Shown here: positions 16,848 through 25,232 of the stretch, in pieces
Numbering within the stretch: the first letter of the stretch is position 1
How the letters are laid out: the number at the start of each line of letters is the position of its first letter
Assembly: GCA_020443425.1 (NCBI GenBank)
Contig: JAGRIE010000023.1
Span: forward strand, 1-56,881
From: Halioglobus sp.
GTDB lineage: Bacteria; Pseudomonadota; Gammaproteobacteria; Pseudomonadales; Halieaceae
Length of the DNA stretch: 56,881 nt
Direction of reading: 5' to 3'
Translations under genes and position numbers: made by a program
Notes under the pieces: model-generated
The model's input: the letters and a program-made list of their open reading frames with translations, nothing else
What the model was told of the DNA's origin: nothing
The model's database searches: none

Positions 16848-17301
16848 ACTCGATGGGGCCGATCGCGCGATCGTCGAGAGACTGTCGCGCGATGCCCGCG
16901 TCAGCAATCGTGAAATCGCGGAGCAGCTCGGGGTCACAGAGGGTACCGTGCGCGGCAGAGTCAAGCGCATGGAGGAGGAGAAGCTGATCCGCATCACGGC
17001 GGTGACCAATATCGATCGCTTCAAGGACGCCGCCCTGGCCTATATCTGGATCGAGGTGGAGCGCAGCGGGCAGACGCGGGAGGTCGCGGCAAAGCTCGCC
17101 GAGATTGCCGAGTTGGGTTTTGTCGGTGTGATGCTGGGGCGTGCTGATATTCTGGCGATCACAATGGTGCGTAACGCCGAGCACCTGGCCGAGTTTGTGC
17201 ACCAGCGCATCAGTGTCATCGGGGGTGTGCGCGGTACCCGCAGCACGCTGGGAGTCAATTTTATCAAGCACGATTACCGCATGGCGCGGATCGTCAGTTA
17301 A
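16837..17301 (+). CDS. Lrp/AsnC-family regulator, second of a tandem pair
   Basis: 154 residues, same architecture as its neighbour: winged HTH (LDGADRAIVERLSRDARVSN, REIAEQLGVTEGTVRGRVKRMEEE) and a RAM domain with GVMLGRADILAITMV. The two proteins are clearly related but diverged, especially in the effector domain. The ATG lies 11 nt inside the previous gene, so the products are made together and could form a mixed oligomer. It is followed after about 15 nt by ipdA with a strong GAGGAAGG ribosome-binding site. No decarboxylase role is suggested: both HTH regions look intact, unlike many paired AsnC-like AhbA/NirD proteins. Confidence 0.88.
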   Translation: MRRKLDGADRAIVERLSRDARVSNREIAEQLGVTEGTVRGRVKRMEEEKLIRITAVTNIDRFKDAALAYIWIEVERSGQTREVAAKLAEIAELGFVGVMLGRADILAITMVRNAEHLAEFVHQRISVIGGVRGTRSTLGVNFIKHDYRMARIVS

Positions 17302-17316
17302 AGAGGAAGGGATACG

Positions 17317-18192
17317 ATGAACAAGCAAATGACAGCGGCGCAGGTCGTTGCACAACTGGAAGATGGCATGACCATCGGTATTGGTGGCTGGGGCCCGCGG
17401 CGCAAGCCGATGGCGCTGGTGCGCGAGGTCCTCCGCTCCGACCTGAAAGATCTCACCATCGTGGCCTATGGCGGCGCAGACGTCGGCATGCTGTGTGCGG
17501 CCGGCAAGGTGAAGAAAGTCGTGTTCGCGTTTGTGTCGCTGGATTTTATCCCGCTGGAACCCTATTTCCGCCAGGCGCGCCAGTCCGGTTCCATCGAGGT
17601 GATGGAGATCGACGAGGGCATGATGCTGCTGGGACTGCGGGCGGCGAGTTGGGGCATTCCCTACATCCCCACCGAAGTCGGCCTGGGCACGGATGTGATC
17701 AACAAGAACCCGGATATCAAGGTGATCGACAGCCCCTACGACGATAAGGAGTGGGTGGCCATGCCGGCCCTGAAACTCGATGTCTCGTTGATTCATGTCG
17801 ACAGAGCGGATGAGCGCGGCGTCTGCCAGATTGCGGGACCGGACTTTTACATGGATGACTGGTTCGCACGGGCGGCGGCGAAGACCTTCGTGTCCTGTGA
17901 TGAACTGGTCGACACCTCGTTCTTCCACGACCCCGCACAGGCGCGGCTGGTGCACTGGGAGCGCTCCGTGACGACAGGTGTAGTGCCTATCCCGGGCGGT
18001 GCCCACCCCTCCTCATGTACCCCGCTGTACGGCTTTGATGTGCCGCACTTCAAAGCCTATGCCGCCTCCGCCAAGGAGGAGAGTGGCTTCCAGGGCTATG
18101 TCGACAAGTTCCTCGGTGCCTCGGAAGAGGAGTACCAGAAGAATGTGGGTGGCCTGGATGCCATCCGCGCTATTGCACTGCCCACTTACTGA
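17317..18192 (+). CDS. ipdA: IpdA: alpha subunit of the ring-C-opening COCHEA-CoA hydrolase
   Basis: A class I CoA-transferase fold, 291 residues. The opening TAAQVVAQLEDGMTIGIGGWG then RRKPMALVREVLRSDLKDLT, and KVKKVVFAFVSLDFIPLEP, match the pattern of actinobacterial IpdA (Rv3551) as I know it. IpdAB is known to hydrolyse ring C of COCHEA-CoA rather than transfer CoA. Other landmarks are IDEGMMLLGLRAA and the C-terminal PGGAHPSSCTPLYG. It is followed after 20 nt by ipdB with its own good Shine-Dalgarno. A conventional CoA transferase is the fallback reading, but the neighbours make IpdA much more likely. Confidence 0.9.
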   Translation: MNKQMTAAQVVAQLEDGMTIGIGGWGPRRKPMALVREVLRSDLKDLTIVAYGGADVGMLCAAGKVKKVVFAFVSLDFIPLEPYFRQARQSGSIEVMEIDEGMMLLGLRAASWGIPYIPTEVGLGTDVINKNPDIKVIDSPYDDKEWVAMPALKLDVSLIHVDRADERGVCQIAGPDFYMDDWFARAAAKTFVSCDELVDTSFFHDPAQARLVHWERSVTTGVVPIPGGAHPSSCTPLYGFDVPHFKAYAASAKEESGFQGYVDKFLGASEEEYQKNVGGLDAIRAIALPTY

Positions 18193-18212
18193 TTGGCCCA
18201 GGAGAATACATC

Positions 18213-19013
18213 ATGACTGCAGCAACTGATTACACCCTGGCTGAACTGTGCATTGTCGCCGCCAGCCAGGCATTCGCGAACGAGGGCGAGGTGCTCGCCA
18301 CCGGTATCGGCGTGGTGCCGCGTCTGGCGGCCAGCCTTGCGATGAAGACCAGCAACCCCGATCTGATGATGACGGATTCCGAGGCGTGGATGCTGAGCGA
18401 ACCGAACCCGCTGGGGGCGCGCCCCGCCGATTTCGTCCCGGCCACTGAGAGCTGGATGGGCTTCTCACGCATTTTTGACAATGTCTGGAGCGGCAGGCGT
18501 CACGCGATGCTCGGGCCGACCCAGATCGACCGCTTCGGCCAGTCCAACACCTCGGCGCTGGGCGGCACCTATGAGAAACCCAAGACCATGATGCTGGGCG
18601 CGCGCGGCTTCCCGGGCAACTCCATTTCCCACCCCAACAGTTTTTTCGTGCCGGCCCACAATACGCGGGTATTCATGGACGGCGAGTGCGATTTCGTATC
18701 CTCCATCGGCTACAACCCTGCGCGCCTGCCAAAGGGCCACTCGCTCGACGATGTCGATATCAGGCTGGTCATCACCAACCTGTGCGTGATGGATTTCGGC
18801 GGGCCGGACCACCAGGTCCGCCTGGTGTCGCTGCACCCCGGTGTGACAGTGGAAGAAGTGCAGGAGAACACCGCTTATCCGATACACGTTCCGGACGATG
18901 TCCCGGTGACCACTGCACCCACGACCGAGCAACTGGCCGTGATCGCCGCACTGGATCCTCACAACCAGCGGGCTTACCAGATCAAGGATAACCCGCCGGG
19001 CAACCGCGCCTGA
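18213..19013 (+). CDS. ipdB: IpdB: beta subunit of the ring-C-opening COCHEA-CoA hydrolase
   Basis: 266 residues, partner of IpdA. It has the CoA-transferase beta-subunit fold with GEVLATGIGVVPRLAASLA, TDSEAWMLSEPN, a central LGPTQIDRFGQSNTSALGG and GARGFPGNSISHPNSFFVPA. IpdB lacks the usual CoA-transferase catalytic glutamate context; I cannot confirm the residue change without an alignment. AGGAGAA lies just upstream of the ATG. The stop is 15 nt before ipdC. Confidence 0.9.
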   Translation: MTAATDYTLAELCIVAASQAFANEGEVLATGIGVVPRLAASLAMKTSNPDLMMTDSEAWMLSEPNPLGARPADFVPATESWMGFSRIFDNVWSGRRHAMLGPTQIDRFGQSNTSALGGTYEKPKTMMLGARGFPGNSISHPNSFFVPAHNTRVFMDGECDFVSSIGYNPARLPKGHSLDDVDIRLVITNLCVMDFGGPDHQVRLVSLHPGVTVEEVQENTAYPIHVPDDVPVTTAPTTEQLAVIAALDPHNQRAYQIKDNPPGNRA

Positions 19014-19028
19014 AACGAGGCTTGAAGC

Positions 19029-20108
19029 ATGCTTGAAACGCGATTAACCAAACTGCTCGGCTGCCGCTATCCGATTGTGCAGACGGCCATGGGCTGGGTC
19101 GCCGACCCGAGACTGGTGGCGGGCAGCTGCAACGCCGGTGCGTTTGGCTTCCTCGCCGGTGCGACCATCCCTGCGCATGAGATGGAGCGCGACATCCTGC
19201 GGGTCAAGGAACTCACCGACAAGCCGTTCGGTGTGAACTTCCACATGTACCAGCCCAATGCCGCGCAGATCGTCGACCTGGTGATTCGTCACGGCGTGCG
19301 CGCCGTCAGCTACTCGCGCTCCCCCGGCCCCGAGTTCATCAAAAAGCTGAAGGATGCGGGCGTAGTGTGTATGCCCACTGTGGGCCTGCCCAAGCACGCG
19401 ATCAAGGCGGTGGAACTTGGCGCCGATGCAGTGACAGTGCAGGGTGGTGAGGGCGGTGGGCACACCGGTGCCGTGCCCACGACCCTGTTGATACCGCAGG
19501 TGGTGGATGCGGTGGGCGACCGGGTGCCGGTGGTTGCCGCCGGCGGCTTCAAGGACGGACGCGGCCTGTTGGCAGCGCTGTCCTGGGGCGCAGACGGTAT
19601 TGCAATGGGCACGCGCTTCCTGATGACCGAGGAGAGCCCGGTGCCGCGCGCCACGCTGCAGCGCTACCTCGACTGTAAAAGCCCCGGCAATATTATCGTG
19701 TCCAAAGCGATGGACGGCCTGCCCCAGCGCATGATCATGAACGAATTGCTCACTGAACTGGAGAAAGCCAGCACGTTGCGCAAACTGCTGATTGCAATGC
19801 GCAACGGCCTCGCGTTCCGCAAGCACACAGGTGCCACAGTGTTCAGCCTGTTGAAGTCGGCCATCGCGATGAGCAAGGACGATGATATGACAGCGGCGCA
19901 GGCCATCATGTCGGCCAATGCGCCGATGATCATACAGAAGGCGATGGTAGACGGCGATCCCGCACACGGGGTACTGCCGTCAGGGCAAGTGGCCGGCGTT
20001 ATCGACAGCTTGCTGTCCTGTGAAGACCTGATTCAATCCATTGTCGCCGAAGCCGAACAGCGTCTCACCCTGTTGTCGCTGCGCGTGACGGAAAATAGCC
20101 AGGAGTAA
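19029..20108 (+). CDS. ipdC: IpdC-like flavin oxidoreductase (nitronate monooxygenase family)
   Basis: A 359-residue FMN-binding TIM-barrel protein of the nitronate-monooxygenase/2-nitropropane-dioxygenase family. It shows LGCRYPIVQTAMGWVA at the N terminus, VTVQGGEGGGHTG (phosphate-binding region), VVAAGGFKDGRGL and WGADGIAMGTRFL. In steroid degraders IpdC (Rv3553) is reported to act on a HIC-CoA-type intermediate before ring opening. The family label alone would be ambiguous; position between ipdB and echA20 supports IpdC/ScdK. Confidence 0.87.
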   Translation: MLETRLTKLLGCRYPIVQTAMGWVADPRLVAGSCNAGAFGFLAGATIPAHEMERDILRVKELTDKPFGVNFHMYQPNAAQIVDLVIRHGVRAVSYSRSPGPEFIKKLKDAGVVCMPTVGLPKHAIKAVELGADAVTVQGGEGGGHTGAVPTTLLIPQVVDAVGDRVPVVAAGGFKDGRGLLAALSWGADGIAMGTRFLMTEESPVPRATLQRYLDCKSPGNIIVSKAMDGLPQRMIMNELLTELEKASTLRKLLIAMRNGLAFRKHTGATVFSLLKSAIAMSKDDDMTAAQAIMSANAPMIIQKAMVDGDPAHGVLPSGQVAGVIDSLLSCEDLIQSIVAEAEQRLTLLSLRVTENSQE

Positions 20109-20111
20109 TCT

Positions 20112-20864
20112 ATGTCCAGACCTTTCAGCACCACGATTGAAAACGGTATCGCCGAGATGATCCTCGATCATCCGCCGGTCAATGCCTTCGACAGCGCCGG
20201 CTGGTTCGCGATCGCTGCCGAGATCGACGCCCTGGGAGTCAGCGATGACGTGCGGGTGATCATCATCGGTGCCGCGGGCAAGGGCTTCTGTGCCGGCGTC
20301 GATATCAAGGAACTGGCCGCCGAGCCGGGCAGGATCGTCGATGTGAACAAGGGTAACTACGAAACCTTCCGCGCGATTCACCGCAACCCCAAGCCGGTAA
20401 TTGTGGCGCTGCACAGCTTTGTGCTCGGCGGCGGCATCGGTATGGCGGGCGCTGCGGATATCATCCTGTGCTCCGACTGTGCCCGCTTCGGTGTGCCTGA
20501 GATCGATCGCGGCGCCATGGGCGGCGGCGCCCACTTGCAGCGCATGTTCCCGGTGCAGAAGGTGCGCTACATGTACTTCACCGGCGAGTTTATCGACGCA
20601 CAGGAGGCCTATCGGCTGGGCGCGGTAGAGCGGGTTGTGCCGCTGTCGGAGCTGTTGCCGACCGCGCGTGACATTGCCGCCAGGATTGCCGCCAAATCGC
20701 CGGCCATGGTGAAACTTGCCAAGGAGGCACTGACCGGCATTGAGGATGGCAATCTGGAGGACAAGTATCGCTGGGAGCAGGGTTTCACCCTGGAAGCCTA
20801 CACAGTGGGTGACTCACAGGAATCGCGCGACGCTTTTGTCGAAAAACGCGACGCCAAATTTTAG
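20112..20864 (+). CDS. echA20: EchA20-like ring-D hydrolase (crotonase family)
   Basis: A 250-residue crotonase-fold enzyme. Oxyanion-hole segments are GFCAGVDIKEL and FVLGGGIGMAGAADI; one catalytic glutamate position is kept in RFGVPEIDRGAMGGGAH, while the second usual hydratase glutamate is a methionine (VRYMYFTG). This pattern, plus the C-terminal YRWEQGFTLEAY and SRDAFVEK, matches Rv3550/EchA20, which opens ring D of HIEC-CoA by retro-Claisen-type hydrolysis rather than hydrating a double bond. It starts 3 nt after ipdC with an AGGAG signal. Confidence 0.87.
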   Translation: MSRPFSTTIENGIAEMILDHPPVNAFDSAGWFAIAAEIDALGVSDDVRVIIIGAAGKGFCAGVDIKELAAEPGRIVDVNKGNYETFRAIHRNPKPVIVALHSFVLGGGIGMAGAADIILCSDCARFGVPEIDRGAMGGGAHLQRMFPVQKVRYMYFTGEFIDAQEAYRLGAVERVVPLSELLPTARDIAARIAAKSPAMVKLAKEALTGIEDGNLEDKYRWEQGFTLEAYTVGDSQESRDAFVEKRDAKF

Positions 20865-20876
20865 GGACGACAGACA

Positions 20877-22040
20877 ATGGATCTCGCTTATACCGAACAG
20901 CAACAGGCATTCCGTGAGGAGGTGCGCAGCTGGCTGGCTGAAAATGTACCCGCCGAGCCGCTGCAGACCTTCGACACCGCTGAGGGCTTCCGGCAGCACC
21001 GGGAGTGGGAGGCGACACTCAACAGTGGGCGCTGGGGCATGGTGACCTGGCCGCAGGCACTGGGTGGTCGCGGCTGCGACCTGATCGAGTGGCTGATTTT
21101 CGAGGAGGAGTACTACCGTGCCCGGGCCCCGCTGCGCGTCAACCAGAACGGCATCTTCCTGCTCGGGCCGACACTGATGGAGTACGGCACCGAGGAGCAG
21201 AAGGCACGCATCCTGCCGAAAATGGCGAATGGAGAGGAGGTCTGGGCGCAGGGCTGGTCAGAGCCCAACGCCGGGTCTGACATGGCGGCGATTCGCTCCA
21301 CCGCGAAACGCGAGGGTGACAAGTACATTATCAACGGCCAGAAGACCTGGTCGACGCGCGCGGTGTGGGCCGACTGGTGTTTCGGTATGTTCCGAACCGA
21401 TCCCGAATCCGAACGCCATCGCGGCCTGACCTTCATCCTGGTGCCGCTGGACAGCCCCGGCATCACGGTGCGTCCCATCCCGCAGCTCGACGGCCTACCG
21501 GGCTTCGCGGAAATATTTTTTGACAATGTCGAGGTGTCGGTCGACAACCGCCTCGGTGACGAGGGTGCCGGCTGGAGCGTGGCGATGGCCACGGCCGGCT
21601 TCGAGCGCGGCCTGATGCTGCGCTCACCGGCGCGCTTCCAGGAGACGGCGCGGCGCCTGGTCGAACTGTATACAGCCAACAGGGAGTCCGCCGATTGCGA
21701 CCCGGCGGTAAAGGACGCAGTGCTGCGCGCTTATCTGGATGCCGAGAGTTACTGCCTGACCACCTACCAGACGGCCTGTCGACTGAACAAGGGCGGCAAA
21801 ATCGGTGCCGAGTCCTCCACCAACAAGATTTTCTGGTCGGAACTGGACCAGAGCATGCACGCCACTGCGATGAGTATCCTGGGTGCGCGCGCTGAACTGC
21901 TGCCGCATGCACCGGCGGCGCAGGGTGTGGGTACCTGGCTGGACGGCTGGCTGTTCTCGCAGTCGGGTCCTATTTACGCCGGAACCAACGAAGTGCAGCG
22001 CAATATCATCGCCGAACGAATGCTGGGAATGCCGAGGTAG
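20877..22040 (+). CDS. Acyl-CoA dehydrogenase, large subunit of a predicted heteromeric pair
   Basis: A 387-residue FAD-dependent acyl-CoA dehydrogenase. FAD/substrate motifs WSEPNAGSDMAAI and QKTWSTRA are present, as is the C-terminal IYAGTNEVQRNIIAERMLGMPR-type ending. The classical MCAD-type glutamate (YEGT) is alanine here (YAGT); GFERGL may hold the base, as in IVD-like enzymes. It is paired with the shorter dehydrogenase that starts 3 nt downstream. In Mycobacterium, FadE31/32/33 form such heteromers for later steps of C/D-ring degradation; that specific role is inference. Confidence 0.88.
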   Translation: MDLAYTEQQQAFREEVRSWLAENVPAEPLQTFDTAEGFRQHREWEATLNSGRWGMVTWPQALGGRGCDLIEWLIFEEEYYRARAPLRVNQNGIFLLGPTLMEYGTEEQKARILPKMANGEEVWAQGWSEPNAGSDMAAIRSTAKREGDKYIINGQKTWSTRAVWADWCFGMFRTDPESERHRGLTFILVPLDSPGITVRPIPQLDGLPGFAEIFFDNVEVSVDNRLGDEGAGWSVAMATAGFERGLMLRSPARFQETARRLVELYTANRESADCDPAVKDAVLRAYLDAESYCLTTYQTACRLNKGGKIGAESSTNKIFWSELDQSMHATAMSILGARAELLPHAPAAQGVGTWLDGWLFSQSGPIYAGTNEVQRNIIAERMLGMPR

Positions 22041-22043
22041 CAG

Positions 22044-23090
22044 ATGGATTTTACGTTTACAGAAGACCAGTTATTGTTCCAGGAGTCGGTGCGTGATTTC
22101 CTGGTGAACGAAGTAACCCCGGAACGGATTCGCGCGGGTTGGGAAACCGACAGCGGCCGCGACCCCGCGTTGTGGCAGCAACTGGCCGAATTGGGCCTGA
22201 CCGGCATTACGGTACCCGAAGCCCACGGCGGGCTGGGCATGACGGCGCTGGATTTCGTGTTGCTGGCACAGGAGTGCGGCTATGTCGCGCTGCCCGAGCC
22301 GTTGGTGCACACCGCGCTGGTGGCGGTGCCTATGCTGACAGAGCTGGGGGGTGAACTGGCCGCGCACTGGCTGCCGCAGATCGCCGCCGGCGAGGCCACA
22401 GTGGTGGTCGGGCTGGAGCGCAATCTTGTGGTCGAGGATGCCCATATCGCGGACCTTCTGTTGTTGCAGAGAGGCGATGAGCTGGTTGCCGCGACTGCTG
22501 AACAGGTCGTGTTACAGCACAGTGAGTCCATCGACCCCTCGCGCAAGCTGTATACCGTTGAGGTGGCAGCCGCTGCCCCCACAGTCGCCTCCGGGTCGCA
22601 GTCGGCAGCCCTGCTCAGCGCAGCGCAGGACCGCGGTGCACTCGGTTGTGCAGCGCAGGCGCTGGGCCTGGCACAGCGAATGATCGACCTCACCGTACAG
22701 TACACCAGCGAGCGACAGCAGTTCGGCAAGCCGATCGGCAGTTTCCAGGCGGTGAAACACCACATGGCGAATATCGCGGTGCGACTGGAGTATGCGAAGG
22801 CACCGACCCATCGCGCCGCCTACGCGCTGGCGGTCGGCCAGGAGAGAGCGGCGCAGGCCGTCTCCCACGCCAAGCTGGTCGCCTGTGAGGCAGCGAACCT
22901 GGCGGCGAAAAACTGCCACCAGGCACACGGTGCGATGGGTTACACCTGGGAAGTGGACCTGCACATTTTCATGAAGAAAGCCTGGGCCCTGGCCAACACC
23001 TGGGGCGATGCGGGCTTTCACAAATCTCGGGTCGCAGAGTCTATCTTTGCTCCCGGCGCGGCACTGGGTGCCGGCGCAACTTTCGCTTAA
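22044..23090 (+). CDS. Acyl-CoA dehydrogenase-like small subunit of the first pair
   Basis: 348 residues, the shorter type of acyl-CoA dehydrogenase. It has the N-terminal helical domain (MDFTFTEDQLLFQESVRDFL), a reduced middle beta-domain (only about 90 residues with little FAD signature), and a C-terminal domain with SERQQFGKPIGSFQAVKHH and HGAMGYTWEVDLHIF. It lacks the GTNEVQRN-type terminal motif of full-length homologues. Short subunits like this normally work only with a long partner, here the gene 3 nt upstream. Confidence 0.86.
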   Translation: MDFTFTEDQLLFQESVRDFLVNEVTPERIRAGWETDSGRDPALWQQLAELGLTGITVPEAHGGLGMTALDFVLLAQECGYVALPEPLVHTALVAVPMLTELGGELAAHWLPQIAAGEATVVVGLERNLVVEDAHIADLLLLQRGDELVAATAEQVVLQHSESIDPSRKLYTVEVAAAAPTVASGSQSAALLSAAQDRGALGCAAQALGLAQRMIDLTVQYTSERQQFGKPIGSFQAVKHHMANIAVRLEYAKAPTHRAAYALAVGQERAAQAVSHAKLVACEAANLAAKNCHQAHGAMGYTWEVDLHIFMKKAWALANTWGDAGFHKSRVAESIFAPGAALGAGATFA

Positions 23091-23107
23091 AGACAGAGGA
23101 CAGGAAC

Positions 23108-24256
23108 ATGGCAGACGCTTATATCGTAGATGCAGTACGCTCACCCACCGGCCGCCGCAAAGGGGGCTTGTCGGATGTGCACGGCGCCGACCTCGGTGCC
23201 CATGTGCTGAAGACGCTGGTGGAACGCAACAGTATTCCCGATCACGAGTACGACGATGTGATGTTCGGCTGTGTGGATACCATCGGGCCGCTGGCCGGTG
23301 ATATCGCGCGCACCTGCTGGTTGGCAGCGGGCCTGTCCGATGCCGTGCCGGGGACGACAATTGATCGCCAGTGCGGCTCCTCGCAACAGGCTGTGCACTT
23401 TGCCGCACAGGCCGTTATGTCGGGCGTTAATGATGTCGTGATCGCGGGCGGTGTACAAACCATGACCCAGATCCCCATTTCCTCAGCAATGATTGCCGCC
23501 CAGCCGATGGGTTTCAGCGATCCGTTTTCCGGCAGCCAGGGCTGGGTGGCACGCTACGGCAGCACGCCCCCCTCGCAGTTCACCTCCGCGCAGATGATTG
23601 CCGATAAATGGAAGCTGTCCCGGGAGCAGATGGAAGAGTTCGCGCTGCGCTCCCATACGCTGGCGCTGGAGGCGATCAGGGCGGGCCGCTTTGATCGGGA
23701 GATCGCGCCGCTCAACGGCGTGGCGATGGACGAGACGCCGCGCAATACCTCGATGGAGAAAATGGCGGAACTGGAGCCATTGATGGAAGGCGGTACTATC
23801 ACCGCGGCCGTCTCCAGCCAGACCTGTGACGCTTCATCCGCCGTGCTGATTGTCTCCGAGGCAGCGCTGAAGCGCTACAACCTGACGCCGCGCGCCCGCA
23901 TCGCACACATGAGTGTGCGCGCTGCCGACCCGATATGGATGCTGACCGCACCCATCCCCGCCACCGAGTATGCGATGAAAAAGTCAGGTATGAAGCTGTC
24001 GGACATCGATCTGGTGGAGATCAATGAAGCCTTTGCGTCGGTGCCGATGGCGTGGCTGCTGGAAACCGGCTATCCGCTGGAGCAGACGAATGTGAATGGC
24101 GGCGCGATTGCGCTGGGCCATCCGCTGGGTGCCTCTGGTACGAAGCTGATGACCACGCTGCTGCACGAACTGGAGCGCAGCGGTGGCAAATACGGTTTGC
24201 AGACCATGTGTGAAGGCGGCGGCCAGGCGAACGTGACCATCCTGGAGCGTGTTTAG
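23108..24256 (+). CDS. fadA6: FadA6-like thiolase
   Basis: A 382-residue thiolase. The nucleophilic cysteine lies in DRQCGSSQQAVHFAAQA, the histidine in NEAFASVPMAW, and the second cysteine in GLQTMCEGGGQANVTI. Details such as QIPISSAMIAA, ISREQM-like KLSREQMEEFALRSH and TAPIPATEYAMKKSG match Rv3556c/FadA6, the thiolase of the KstR2 regulon that cleaves the ring-opened diketo-acyl-CoA to acetyl-CoA and MOODA-CoA. GAGG and AGGA precede the ATG. Confidence 0.88.
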   Translation: MADAYIVDAVRSPTGRRKGGLSDVHGADLGAHVLKTLVERNSIPDHEYDDVMFGCVDTIGPLAGDIARTCWLAAGLSDAVPGTTIDRQCGSSQQAVHFAAQAVMSGVNDVVIAGGVQTMTQIPISSAMIAAQPMGFSDPFSGSQGWVARYGSTPPSQFTSAQMIADKWKLSREQMEEFALRSHTLALEAIRAGRFDREIAPLNGVAMDETPRNTSMEKMAELEPLMEGGTITAAVSSQTCDASSAVLIVSEAALKRYNLTPRARIAHMSVRAADPIWMLTAPIPATEYAMKKSGMKLSDIDLVEINEAFASVPMAWLLETGYPLEQTNVNGGAIALGHPLGASGTKLMTTLLHELERSGGKYGLQTMCEGGGQANVTILERV

Positions 24257-24320
24257 GCGCGTCACTCCCGATCAATGCCGATACACAGCATTCAAGAGCA
24301 TTCAATAGAGGAACTTGAAC

Positions 24321-25208
24321 ATGAGTGGAATACTAGCGGGCAGGGTAGCTATCATCACCGGAGCCGGTGGCGGTCTGGGCGCCGCCCACGCCAGGGTTTT
24401 TGCAGCCGAGGGCTGTGCCGTCGTTGTCAATGATATCAATACGGATGCGGCGCAGGCCGTGGTGGATGAGATCAGCAGCGCCGGCGGGAAAGCGGTGGTC
24501 AACAGCTCTGATATCACCAATTACGACGACAGCCTGAACGCGGTCAAGCAGGCCATTGACAGCTTTGGCGATCTGCACATTGTGCTCAACAATGCCGGGG
24601 TGAACCGCGATCGCATGTTTGCCTCAATGACAGAGCAGGAGTGGGACACGATAATGGCGGTGCACCTTAAAGGCCATTTCTGTATCAGTTCGCATGCGGT
24701 GCACTACTGGCGGGGGCGCTCCAAGGAAGGCCAGGCGGTGGATGCCCGGATTATCAACACCACCTCAGGAGCGGGCCTGCAGGGGTCAATCGGGCAGTCA
24801 AACTACGCCGCTGCGAAAGCGGGTATTGCTGCGCTGACATTGAACCAGGCTGCCGAACTGGCGCGCTACAACATCACTGCCAACGCGGTTGCGCCCTCTG
24901 CCCGCACCGGCATGACCAGTGCTGTGCCCGAGATGGCCGCGCGCATGGCGAAGCCTGAGGACGGCAGTTTCGATCACTTCGCGCCGGAGAATGTCTCCAA
25001 CCTGCTGGCCTGGCTGGGCAGTGCTGAGGCGGCACAGGTGACGGGCAAGATCTTTGAAGCCGAGGGCGGCCGTATCTGTATCTGCGACGGCTGGCGCACC
25101 ACAGAGGGTGTCGATCGCGGCGCGGCCTGGGCGCCGGCCGAAATCGGCGAGGCGATGAAAGAACTGCTGGCCAAGGAAGTCCCTGCCCAGAAAGTCTGGG
25201 GCACCTGA
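24321..25208 (+). CDS. Short-chain dehydrogenase with C-terminal extension
   Basis: 295 residues, an SDR of the type found in peroxisomal multifunctional-enzyme-like hydroxyacyl-CoA dehydrogenases (similar in layout to Rv3548c). NAD-binding GAGGGLGAAHA, NNAGVNRD, and the catalytic Ser-Tyr-Lys in NTTSGAGLQ and SNYAAAKAG. About 45 residues beyond the core include CDGWRTTEGVDRG. The ATG at 24321 has AGAGGAA upstream; the TTG at 24315 is not needed. It likely oxidises a beta-hydroxyacyl-CoA in side-chain or ring-derived beta-oxidation; the exact substrate is unknown. Confidence 0.85.
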   Translation: MSGILAGRVAIITGAGGGLGAAHARVFAAEGCAVVVNDINTDAAQAVVDEISSAGGKAVVNSSDITNYDDSLNAVKQAIDSFGDLHIVLNNAGVNRDRMFASMTEQEWDTIMAVHLKGHFCISSHAVHYWRGRSKEGQAVDARIINTTSGAGLQGSIGQSNYAAAKAGIAALTLNQAAELARYNITANAVAPSARTGMTSAVPEMAARMAKPEDGSFDHFAPENVSNLLAWLGSAEAAQVTGKIFEAEGGRICICDGWRTTEGVDRGAAWAPAEIGEAMKELLAKEVPAQKVWGT

Positions 25209-25232
25209 GTTCGGGTCACGATCGGAGGCGCT

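Noticed and set aside
16353-17301. Paired AsnC proteins considered as siroheme decarboxylase (AhbA/B, NirD/L) subunits
   Set aside because: Helix-turn-helix regions look intact in both, no heme or nitrite genes nearby, and the operon context is steroid catabolism.
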